64,000 bases of DNA from Rhyacichthys aspro. Its lineage: Eukaryota > Chordata > Actinopteri > Gobiiformes > Rhyacichthyidae. Shown here one piece after another: positions 52,301-60,433 of this stretch (the stretch's first letter is position 1; each line of letters begins with the position of its first letter). The notes under the pieces were generated by a model. The model saw only the letters and a program-made list of their open reading frames with translations. It was not told the origin of the DNA and ran no database searches. The translations under genes were made by a program, and so were the position numbers. The stretch lies in NCBI GenBank assembly GCA_036850595.1, contig CM072148.1:20764731-20828730 (forward strand), written 5' to 3'.

Positions 52301-55300
52301 ACGGTTTGGGACAGCTGACCTTCAGTGATGGGACGTGCTACACGGGACAGTTCGAGAATGGGTTGTTTAACGGCTGTGGGCTGCTGGTATTTCCCGATGG
52401 TTCCAGGTCTGTTTATATTTGACTTGAGCTGAATTTTGTCACAGGTTTGTTCATAAATTCTAATACGGTGAATCAGCTTTGTGGGGTACCTCAAGGGTGT
52501 ATTGTGTGTGTGGAAAAGTGGACTAACTCTCTGTCAGGCACACTATAAAAGCTATTCAGCTATTATTTTTATCAGAAAAATATTACCTACTTGCCCTTTT
52601 CAGCTGGCAAAAGTACTTTGTAGAGTACCACAAGGGTCCATTTTAGGACCACTGTTATTTTAAAGATCTGATCTTGTAGGACACGTTTTCCTCGTTTCCA
52701 TAGAAGTGGTACATGTCGGCTCAATACAGCACAGTTTGGTTCACTAACCCCTAAGAAACACATTTTCTCTTTCAAACACAGAAGTTGTGTTTCTGTATGA
52801 AAAATAAAACAAACATGAAGCAGATTGAAGCAGCAGCATCAACAATAACAGTAAAGAAACAAGTAAATTCACTTTTTTCTATAACTTAGGGACTCACTAT
52901 TGTCACAAGTTCTGTTTGTGTTTTATACTGAACACTCTCCCTCCCGTCAGTGTCCAACTGAGGACAGGACCAGAACATGTGTATGAGGAAGACCTCGGCA
53001 GAACCACATCTAACGCATCTGTCTAAATCCAAAAACAGAAAATACACGTTTTTTTAGTCATGTCTGTTTTTTGGTTTTGGCAGATGCATCAAACTGTCTG
53101 TGAAGTGTGTCAAATTTTTAGCTTGAGTGAGAATTATCTATGGTCCAATCAACAGACAGCAGGGTTTAGCTTTTGTTTGTTTGTTTGTTTGTTTTAAAGT
53201 CGACCACACACTTGGGACCCCGTTTGGTGATATAAACTTACCCACATCGTACCACTTCAGTGTAAATGAGGCTGTCCTGTGCATTTAAACCTGGCATTAA
53301 TGCTGGCCACTTAAAAGATAATACTTTGTACTTGCCAGTATCTAAGCCTTTGTTATAAATACTTTCCTAATAGCACTGTTTGGACATATTTTACTGTAAA
53401 TAACAATGAAATTCATGTTAAAATTAAAAGGCTTAAAAAACTGTCTCATGGCTCAGAAATCTATGATATTCTGTACTAACAGTATATCTGGACTAAATTT
53501 AATGTTTTATGTATTTGGGGAAAAAATGTCAGCACTTCTCTACATTAATCAAAAGTCTTTAATTTGCTCCTTGTTGAGAACACCTATTATGTCAAGTTAC
53601 CTTTTAATAACTAAAAGCAGCATGATTTTGTACTTCTTTGTAAAGTCTTTTATACCATCTTTGAACAACAACTCTAACAATGAAGTCATGTTTTTTCCTA
53701 AATGACAGCAAAGTTTAAAAAAAAAAACGTGCCAAAAAGTCTGTTGACAGCTGCAGTCTTCAGAGAAAAACAACTTTTCGGCTTTCAACAATTAAGACGA
53801 GACACAAATAGCTCCATCACCTTTTATCACAAGCTCGTTTTAAGAAGACATTGATGTTTTGCAACTTGTTTCAAAAAGCCGTTTGCACCTTTTGATCCGC
53901 GTTTAAGTGCTGCCATGTTTTCAGCTTTGTGAAGTACTGTGTGATTCATCCAAGATCTTCTGAAAGCAAAGCAAGACATCTTTATTTATCAACTTTATGG
54001 AATATTTTAGCGGTTCAACTATTTGTTTTGTGAAGGTAAAACTCTTGGGAGATAATCAGACATGTCTCTAAAGAGCTCACCTTAAAATGTAATGGGTTTA
54101 GTTAAAAGAGAGAGTTTTTATTTTTCTGATAAATCTAAAGGAGGATGATCGATGATGAACACAATGCAGCAGTGAGTTGAGTTCGAACTAAAAGCATTCC
54201 TCTCTGTGGAGAACAATAGAGCCACCAGACTGTGTTTTATCTAACACAGGCTCGCATTGTGTTCGCAGGTACGAAGGTGAATTCGTGCAGGGGAAATTTC
54301 AAGGCGTCGGCGTCTTCACTCGCTTCGACGGTATGAAGTTTGAGGGAGAGTTCAAAGGAGGATGTGTGGACGGATACGGTAAGGTGTAGTCCATAAAATA
54401 AAGCATCTGTCGTACAATAGCATACCATTAAATTTGACCGCGCTTCAGGTAAAGAAGAGTCACAAATAGCTGAAAATAAAGCAGGAAGCATAAATGTTAT
54501 GTCAATTCTTACCTTAGATTTAGGGCTGCAGCTATCGATTATTTTAGTAATCGAGTATTCTAGCAATTATTTTTTCGATTAATCGATTAATCTAATAAGA
54601 GATACTAGATTTTTTTTAAGTAAATGACATACCTCAAATAAACAAATTGTACATAAATGCATTGTAAATGGCAAAAACACCCTCAAAATTCAGTGCTCAA
54701 AAGATAAAGACGCGTGCAGGACCCATACAATTGTTTATCCAGAAGAAGGAGGACCAGAAAGAAAGTTTAGTTTGCAATCACTTTCACTTTCACTTCACGG
54801 AGATTTTCCTCATTAAATTGGGCACAGAAAAGCTTTGTTTTTGCAGATTTTACGGCATTTAATGCTTACTCGTGTATATAAACGTATAAATATTCGAAAT
54901 AAGAAACCTAAGTGTGTATATTTTTGTATTACTTTGAAAATCCGGATGCTGTGCTTGTTTGTTTTCCGTTCTGGTGCGATCTGATCTGTTAATGTTAATG
55001 CGGACTAGCTCCACCGTCGAAGAAAAGTAGAACTGCTACGTATCTCGTTCGCTGCGCTGCGCACTGTCGGATCAGAGCCGCAACGCAGTGGATGCAGTGG
55101 AAATGCTCTCATTGAAAACAACAGATGCGTATTTGCTGTGGAGTGCGTGGCGGAGCATAGACGCATGCAGTGGACTCTGGGGTTCCGCGCAGTTCTACGC
55201 TGCGGGTCAGTCTGTAAATTAAGCGAAGCCTCGAGGCAAAAAAAAATAATCAAAGCTTTTTACTAATCGAATTACTCAAATAACTCGATGAATAGTTTCA

Positions 55301-58300
55301 GCCCTACTTAGATTGGCCATCGATGAAAAATAGAGCTGGCAAGTGAAGTTTGCTTGTCCTTTGTCTTCATTTTCCAGTCCAAACTCATGTCTATAGTTAC
55401 ATTTTGTTTTGAGGAGAGATGTTTTTTTGAAAGGTGTGAAAAAATGCTCATGGAGTAAAAAAAAAAAAAAGCCCAAACATAAGCTACGTCTAGCCTCTTT
55501 AATGCTATACTCTTTACCGGAACATTTTTCCTCAGCAAATTACTAATATTACACCAGAATAAAAGTTTAGAGCTCACTGAAAACTTTAAGTTCCGACTTC
55601 AGCGTCAGTGTCTCCGCCTCGTTAAACATTATGTGATTGAATGGCTGATATTTATCCCCGTTGCCTCCTTTTTCTCCCTTTATGTTTTTCTTTTTTGAGC
55701 TTTTTTGCTGTGTTGATGTATTTAGTGCTGAATATACACTTTTTCTGTTTTGATCTGCTGCCATTACTGGCCAGTCTAGACCAATGGGAGCGCTCCTTTT
55801 TCTGAAAGTGAGCATTTGTTAGAAAAACTTAATAACAGATGACGTCTTACGGTCTTGATCATGCTATTAGGTGTTTAAACGGTTCATTTTTTCACAAGAA
55901 TGAATATTAAAAAAATCACATACTTCTCGTTAAAGTGCGTTTAACCTGACTTAGACCTGTGTGGGTTCAGTTGGTGTGGAGTGCACTCCAGAAAGATTTT
56001 GTCTGAGTTGATCCCGACTTTCTCTGGTGTAACCTCTGCGCTGGTAACGGAAACCTCGAAGATCAAAACAAAGTCTGCTGTTGGCGAAGGCAAATGTAAA
56101 AAACTAACTACAGCGGCTGCATGGCTCAGTGCATGATGGGTAAACAACGACATGTCAGCTGTGAACAGACACATGATTGGCTTTGGGTTTCGTGTTGATT
56201 TGAAACGTCAGGCGCTGACACTACACTGCCCCACTCCCCACTCACACAGCCCCCGACTCCTACACCAACAGCTTTTTCCATTTTGTTGAATTCAGATGAA
56301 CGAAACAAGGTTTAATAGTAGAAACTGTTGGGCTTGCTGCCAAATATAGAGAATACAGTCACTTGAATAATCATGCATAATACGTAATGACTACATTCGT
56401 GTAATGTGTAAACTTAGCCATAAATCCACAGACCATCAGACCAGCACAACATCTAGAGTGTCCAGGAAGAGCACCTCATTTACAAAGAGACTGCTTTAGT
56501 TTCACACAAGGCAAAGTTCTTTTCAGTGAAGTCCGGCTTTACGTCTTATGTCTTTCTCCGCCTGTGAGTATTTTGAGAAACAATTTTGATCACTTCTGTT
56601 ACTAACTGAATGCTACATTTTACACAATGCCCTTTTCACAGTAGATTCAGCTGCTCTCTATAAGATATTCATTGATCTTAAACCCTTCACCCATCTCCCT
56701 AGTCTCTCTTGTCAAACACTTGTGGCTCATTTAAATTTTTCATCTTGACATTGTAGCTGTAATCGACTAATGACTGGACCTTTCAATGAACTTCTGCAAT
56801 CAAGAAACACACGGACTCCACTCAAATAATCATGATTTCTCTGTTTGACTGACTTCAGCTGTAAATCGACTACACTAATGTTGACTAGAGGTGGCTAATT
56901 ACAGGTGAATTTTCCATGAAGTAGGTCCATAATGTTGATTAAAATTTTAAAAAATAGAAAAAGCAAGCTCTATTTTAACATGAGGCCTTCGCTTTGTCTC
57001 TTTCCTCTTTGTTCTGTCACCCAACATTTAAATACATATAATTTTATTTAACATGGAAGTGTTAATTGTCAAAGCTTTTCTGGTCTGAAAACTTCCCACT
57101 GTGCACTGGCTTTCTAAAGGTAATCAACACTTTTTTTTTCCATTTTTTTTTATATATTTATGTAAAGGCTTGACGTCTTGTGAGCAGAACAGTGCGTCGC
57201 CGTGACAACTGGTGAAAATAGAGATTCCTTTGCTCGGATCAGAAAGAGAGACCTGTGGCTCAAACGGTGTTATACAAAGAGCAGTAAACAATCTATGTCA
57301 GGATTTATGCTCTTTTCTGGTTCTGTTTTCCAGGATCTTTCTGTGAAAATGTAAATGTCTTGTTTAAACAGCGACGACGTTGTATTGTTTGTTTTGTCAG
57401 TATGGACTAGAATTGTATCCAAGACCACACTAAACCCAAGACCAGAAACCCACTCAACCTAATCATACAAACTGATACAGAACTACAAAAATGACAGTGT
57501 CTGATCCTAACTGGATGATTGATCATCTTCATAAATGAGTGTGTTTACATGCACTTTCACAAGTCTTTCTCACATGCACTGTTTGGTCTGGACTTTTGGA
57601 CTCACTTCAGTTTCATTTGTAGTTGAAAGTGCGCTTGATGATAGTTCCGACTTTTTGGACCAAATGCAGGAAGTCAGGACCAATTAAAAGCACGAAGAAG
57701 AGCGAATGGAGAAAGGCAAAACTATTTGAATTAATTGTAAATTTGAAGTGCTCAAACTGAATCGGAATTGCTCAAGTGGAATACATGCTTCTTTTAAGAC
57801 GGAATTTAAAAAGTAGATTTGAAATCAAATGCATGTGTTTGTAAATGAAATGAATCGAAAATCAATGTATATTTTGAAACTGAATCCATTTTTTGTTTTG
57901 AGCCGCATATCGGGGTCTTGGAGAGAGCCTTAGATAATTGAGCCCTGATTTAGAGAACTGTCAGACTGTAACACTGTGATGTGTTGCTACCGTTGCATGC
58001 AGCAGCCTACATTAGGTGGATTATATGGGGACAGGTGGATGTGCCCAGTCTGCTGTCACCGCGGCTGACTGGAGTGATGGGCAGGTACGGAGGATCAAGA
58101 AAGGAGGGGAAAGAGGGGTGCATCAGAAAATGCGGTGTGAGCATGAGCCTCCTGCTCTACAGCCTCCACTGCTCCACTCGTCATTCTGATCTGATGAGGT
58201 ACCATTACTTAAAAGGACCAGTGCACTGATCGTCCCATCGTGGGTCTCTTCACTCCAGTCTCAAGTGCCTCTACATGTGAACATTGGCTATATTTTTTCC

Positions 58301-58851
58301 TATTTTGAGTATCTGAATGTCATTGGCATGGAGGCTATAAAAAGGCCCCTGGTTTTCTGCCTAGACAAACTGGATCAACCATAGGTATCAGTTTGGAGAG
58401 ACTGGTTGAAGCAGTGGGGCAACAGACACACAACAGGAGAGATGCTATACTGACAAACATGGGCCATCTCCTGCACTCGTCTTTTGAAAAACAGAGAGCA
58501 GGACGGCTGTCATAAGAGTGTACAATCAATACAATACAATGTCTGTGGAAGATGAAGTCTGAATCAATTTGTAGAGACCTAACAACGGAATTTCTCCTTG
58601 AGGATTAATCAAGTTTAAGCTAAAAAAACAAAGTAACTGTTTAGACATAGTTTTATTGTACATCCTAGTTTTACATAAAGCACTAAAAATCCTCATTTCT
58701 CACAGGAGCCCTCTCTTTCTCTGACTCTGGTCCTGGAGGCAGCCACGAGGGTCTTTTCGAGTCTAATCAGCTCATGAGACGAGAGAGCTGTCCGCCGGTC
58801 GTCCAGAGAGCGCAGGCTGCCGCCGCCAAAGCCCGAGTCCTGGCCATGTGA
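40240..58851 (+). CDS. morn4: MORN repeat-containing protein 4, spliced CDS (4 coding exons)
   Basis: The coding sequence joins 40240-40306, 52292-52406, 54269-54378 and 58706-58851 into one 145-residue frame; from memory human MORN4 has 146 residues. Four MORN repeats of about 23 residues lie near residues 16-38, 39-61, 62-84 and 85-107, with the usual pattern of aromatic-x-G-x-(W/F)-x-x-G then G-x-G (YHGEW, YTGQF, YEGEF, FEGEF). The C-terminal tail (EGLFESNQLMRRESCP, then VVQRAQ and an Ala-rich end) matches the MORN4-specific tail rather than other MORN proteins. Family knowledge: MORN4, the homologue of Drosophila retinophilin, binds class III myosins (MYO3A, NINAC) and localises to actin protrusions; a role in axon degeneration has been reported. 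Exon phases agree across all three junctions (1, 2, 1). The ATG is the first in-frame one after the splice acceptor. Identity is very likely; expression is not shown by sequence. Confidence 0.93.
42012..42723. mobile_element. Composite MITE copy 1 (about 712 bp)
   Basis: Begins TAGGGTGTCTTCACAACTG and ends GCAGGCTTGAAAGCCCCTTA; the ends are imperfect inverted copies. Its right part (42430-42720) is an inverted copy of sequence at 51150-51360 and 57545-57730, sharing GCAGGAAGTCA-G-CCAATTAA and ACGAAGAAGAG-GAA words. Its middle (42171-42385) matches the foldback core at 51423-51698. Read as an element with long outer arms around a foldback core; boundaries are approximate. Confidence 0.6.
44095..44330 (-). 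mobile_element. Possible LINE or SINE 3' end, inverted
   Basis: The minus strand ends GAATTTCCCCATTGTGGAATC, close to the LINE-type 3' terminus described for 58.6 kb, preceded by AT-rich sequence with TTTGCACTATACTG. No coding remains. Confidence 0.4.
44340..44425 (+). repeat. Short dispersed repeat, copy A
   Basis: GCTGCAAAGAAACTAACTTT, CTTTGCTAATGTTTTGCTAATCC and GCTGAGTGTCAC align with 47133-47215 (GCTGCAGAGAAAGTAACTTTGC, ACTAATCCTTCAGTTGAG). Family unknown. Confidence 0.45.
45950..46340. promoter_or_regulatory. Candidate conserved non-coding element in morn4 intron 2
   Basis: GC-richer, repeat-free block with CGATGCATTACCGCTATTGA, TTGACATAAAAG and CCGTAATTAGCC. No splice-bounded coding exon is visible. 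Confidence 0.25.
47133..47215 (+). repeat. Short dispersed repeat, copy B
   Basis: Partner of the repeat at 44340-44425, same orientation, about 2.8 kb apart in morn4 intron 2. Confidence 0.45.
48050..48420. promoter_or_regulatory. Candidate conserved non-coding element in morn4 intron 2
   Basis: A repeat-free, compositionally even block with homeodomain-type words (ATTGATTTAATGGC, CCTAATTTACTTTGCTATTAGC) and both strands partly open without resemblance to any protein. This texture is typical of developmental enhancers, but only a cross-species alignment can show conservation. Confidence 0.3.
48577..48906. mobile_element. Non-autonomous hAT transposon (330 bp) with intact 8-bp TSD
   Basis: Terminal inverted repeats CAGGGATGTCCAA at the left and TTGGACACCCCTG at the right, flanked on both sides by the 8-bp duplication GTATAAGC (48569-48576 and 48907-48914). 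Eight-base duplications and CAGGG-type ends define the hAT superfamily. Subterminal GGCCC-rich sequence is typical of the family. No transposase coding is present. It lies in morn4 intron 2. Confidence 0.9.
48935..48985 (+). repeat. Fragment of a common teleost repeat
   Basis: AATCTTTATTTATATAACAC followed by AAGGTTTACAAAGTGCTTAAC is of the 'TTTATTTATATAGCAC...AAAGTGCTTTACA' type. It lies right after the hAT element at 48577-48906. Confidence 0.4.
49196..49300 (+). mobile_element. Fragment of a hAT-like element end
   Basis: CTAGGGCGGCACCTTATGAT followed by TATTTTAGTTGTTGACTAATC resembles the widespread fish hAT end beginning AGGGCTGCAC and carrying GACTAATC words. The matching opposite end was not found, so this is probably a truncated copy. 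Confidence 0.45.
51150..51365 (+). mobile_element. Composite MITE copy 2, outer arm
   Basis: Contains GACTTTTAGACCAAAGCAGG, AAGTGACAGCAATTAAAC and ACGAAGAAGAGTGAACGGAA, aligning with the reverse complement of 42430-42600. It sits directly before the foldback core at 51423-51698, giving the mirror arrangement of copy 1. The short open frame here (51154-51354) is a by-product of the repeat. Confidence 0.55.
51423..51698. repeat. Foldback core with 54-bp inverted arms
   Basis: Arm 51423-51476 (starting TGCCTCCTGTGAAGCC) and arm 51645-51698 (ending AAGCC-type complement, CAGGAGGCA) are inverted copies matching at 50 of 54 positions by eye; all four differences are transitions. The spacer of about 168 bases matches 42180-42330, including ACTACAATAATCAGACTGG-type sequence. 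Likely a MITE interior or an independent foldback element. Confidence 0.65.
52292..52406 (+). CDS. morn4: morn4 second coding exon
   Basis: Begins after acceptor tttgtgcag with GT completing the split Gly codon, then LRHGLGQLTFSDGTCYTGQF and onward to FPDGS, ending AG (two bases of an Arg codon) before donor GTCTGT. It carries the rest of MORN repeat 1 and most of repeat 2. Close match to the MORN4 pattern (RHGxGQL, FENGLFNGxG). A reverse-transcriptase relic begins about 75 bases downstream. Confidence 0.93.
52478..52663 (+). pseudogene. Non-LTR retrotransposon reverse-transcriptase relic
   Basis: 52619-52660 reads CRVPQGSILGPLLF followed by a stop: the highly characteristic VPQGSxLGPLLF motif of non-LTR (LINE) reverse transcriptases. 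About 140 bases upstream, in another frame, 52480-52503 reads CGVPQGCI, a second copy of the same motif. The sequence between and around is not open. So this is a decayed or duplicated fragment, 70-250 bases past the morn4 exon 2 donor. Confidence 0.6.
53171..53196 (+). repeat. (GTTT)n microsatellite
   Basis: Six GTTT units in morn4 intron 3. Confidence 0.8.
54269..54378 (+). CDS. morn4: morn4 third coding exon
   Basis: Acceptor gtgttcgcag; the first G completes Arg, then YEGEFVQGKFQGVGVFTRFD, MKFEGEFKGG and CVDGY; the last G at 54378 is followed by donor GTAAGG. It holds MORN repeat 3 and the start of repeat 4. Phase 1 at the 3' end agrees with the terminal exon. Confidence 0.93.
54521..55306. 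mobile_element. Non-autonomous hAT-type element (786 bp) with 8-bp TSD
   Basis: Left end TAGGGCTGCAGCTATCGATT and right end ...AGTTTCAGCCCTA form inverted ends, flanked by CTTAGATT at 54513-54520 and 55307-55314. The left subterminal region repeats ATCGATTA-like words and the right end has TACTAATCGAATTACTC, a recurrent fish hAT end structure. The interior has a CpG-rich part (about 55.0-55.2 kb) but no intact transposase. The intact duplication suggests a fairly recent insertion into morn4 intron 4. Confidence 0.87.
57545..57735 (+). mobile_element. Composite MITE copy 3, arm only
   Basis: CACTGTTTGGTCTGGACTTT, GGACCAAATGCAGGAAGTC and AAGCACGAAGAAGAGCGAAT align with the arms at 42.43-42.72 kb (inverted) and 51.15 kb. 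No foldback core follows, so this is a solo or internally deleted arm in morn4 intron 4. Confidence 0.55.
58340..58620 (+). mobile_element. Probable LINE 3' end
   Basis: One frame reads RRDAILTNMGHLLHSSFEKQ and on to RAGRLS before a stop, resembling the C-terminal tail of fish non-LTR polyproteins. The region ends GGAATTTCTCCTTGAGGATTAATCAAG, like the conserved 3' terminus GAATTTCCCCTTGGGGATcAATaAAG of several teleost LINE clades. Only the 3' end is present, 5'-truncated as usual. The clade is uncertain. It lies just before the morn4 terminal exon. Confidence 0.5.
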
Positions 58852-59238
58852 CCGACCACTACTCCCATAATGCCCCGAGTCCACCACCTCCCGCTGTACT
58901 CCTCTGGGTTTGAACCGCTCATTGTCCTTCTGAGCCCTGTTTATGTAAATTCTAACACTGTTTTTACATATTTTTGGTTAATTTCCTGCAGTATTTTGTC
59001 GGAGACCACAGCCACAGTGTGTGTATTTAAACCCGAAAAGCCTGACTCTGGATCAGCCGAGCCGAGACAAATTGGTGCTAAACATATTTCAGGGTCGATA
59101 ACGTCTAAAAACTGTGGATTAAAAAGTGCGTTCAATTATTTCCAGTGAGTGAGACTTGTTTTATGTTAAATACATTTGGATTTCAGGGTTGAAACAAAGA
59201 CATTAGAAGAAACCAATAAACTCAAAATCAGGTGTGGA
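58706..59238 (+). CDS. morn4: morn4 terminal exon: last 47 codons plus 3' UTR
   Basis: Acceptor catttctcacag; GA completes the split Gly codon, then ALSFSDSGPGGSHEGLFESN, QLMRRESCPPVVQRAQ and an Ala-rich end, with TGA at 58849-58851. The tail matches the MORN4 C-terminus (EGLFE-N-LLRRE-C, VQRAQ). The stretch ALSFSDSGPGGSH is diverged and slightly shorter than the mammalian one as I recall it. The 3' UTR is about 385 bases; AATAAA at 59215-59220 is followed by GT-rich sequence (ggtgtggaggctgtgaggtt), which fits a cleavage site near 59.235-59.24 kb. The 3' end is inferred. Confidence 0.88.
59215..59220 (+). terminator. Probable morn4 poly(A) signal AATAAA
   Basis: AATAAA about 365 bases after the stop codon, with a GT-rich element at 59232-59254. 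A weaker ATTAAA lies at 59116-59121 and could be an alternative site. Confidence 0.55.
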
Positions 59239-59614
59239 GGCTGTGAGGTTGTGGAGCCAGAAGTGATTACCATATTTGGGCAGAGGGTAGATTTTAGGAA
59301 GTAGTATCACAAAATTACCTGTTTCTACCTTTTTTTTCTTAACCTCCTTTACTATTAGCTACTCAGACAAACAAACTGACAACTTAAATAAGTCATACAC
59401 AAGATTTTATGAATTTGGTTTGTGAGGTTTACATGTATGTGGGAAAAATACAGCCATCCACTCAAGACTAAATTGTGATAAATAGATGACAGTAGCTAGA
59501 GAATAAGGCCAAAAGCTGAAAACTACAATACAAAATACAACAAACAAAAACTTTTAATTTAAAACTGTGGTCTGGTTTACCACAGACACTAACTTCAGCC
59601 ATAGTTGAGTCTAT

Positions 59615-60355
59615 AGCCTTGTTTCCACTGGGACAGTCCAGGTCGGTTCTGGTGCATTTCCACCAACAGGGGTCCGAAGTGTCCCCTAAAAGCATACCAT
59701 CTGACTCTTCAGCCTGGGATCCCAAGTGGGATGGGTCTGTGGTATGCTTTGGAAAAGGTGGAGCTAAACCCAGCAGTCAGCGGATTGGACGATAGATAAT
59801 CACCACTCGAGGGAAAACGAGAATCGAAAGGGGAAAAAAAAGTGTAAAATAAAATAAATGACACCTTGTTTTTGTGCTAAATGTGATATTCAAACAGGAA
59901 AACATGAGAAATGTACTTTTTTCCGACGACAAATCTGTTTATGATCAACAGCTGTGTCTGGTTTTAAACAGTGTCATAGTCGTACGGCTCTCAATTAATT
60001 AATTTAAACATTGTTTTTATCGTCTACACTGCATTAAACACAAGCAGAACCTGTGCCTCAGTCCCTAAGTTATAGGAAATTGCAGCAGCTGTACCTCCAG
60101 CCTCTCACTGCTACAACAGAATTTATATTAAATATTAACAATGCATCCAAGTTTCAAAAAGTCTGCTTCAAATACGTTTTATATCTCAAATAGAGACACA
60201 ACTTTTATGGCACTTCAATGACGTCACTGTTTCTGTGGCAGACGTCACTCTCTGGACAAAGCAGAGTGGAAGTAAAAGCCTCTTCTGGGGTTACCTGTAC
60301 CAAACTGTCCCGTATTGACCCGACCAATACCATACCCCACAGTGGAAACAAGGCT
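59615..60355. mobile_element. DNA element (741 bp) with perfect 16-bp TIRs
   Basis: AGCCTTGTTTCCACTG at 59615-59630 and its exact inverse complement at 60340-60355. Flanks are TAT on the left and TAA on the right, which could be a diverged TWA-type duplication as in PIF/Harbinger elements, but this is not decisive. The interior contains TGACGTCAC-type motifs and no intact transposase. It lies about 375 bases beyond the inferred morn4 poly(A) site. Confidence 0.75.
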
Positions 60356-60415
60356 TAAAAACTTTAGAAACAGAAAGGCAGCCAGCTTTTGTTTTTGGAC
60401 TGGAGCCAGCTTCTC

Positions 60416-60433
60416 GGAGCCAACCCTCACTTC
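60416..60433 (+). repeat. GGAGCCAACCCTCACTTC repeat word, copy 3
   Basis: Lies 60 bases past the element ending at 60355; the preceding GCCAGCTT-GG-GCCAG context resembles GCCAGTGCTCTTGGAGC at the 24.28-kb copy. Confidence 0.5.

Larger units (their letters stand above)
52407..54268 (+). other. morn4 intron 3
   Basis: GT-AG intron of 1862 bases, starting GTCTGT and ending gtgttcgcag. It contains two non-LTR reverse-transcriptase motif relics near 52.48 and 52.62 kb and a (GTTT)n run at 53.17-53.20 kb. No coding exon is seen in the rest. Confidence 0.8.
54379..58705 (+). other. morn4 intron 4
   Basis: GT-AG intron of 4327 bases, starting GTAAGG and ending tttctcacag. It carries a 786-bp hAT element at 54.52 kb, a MITE-arm copy at 57.55 kb and a LINE-like 3' end at 58.4 kb. 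No other exon is evident. Confidence 0.8.
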
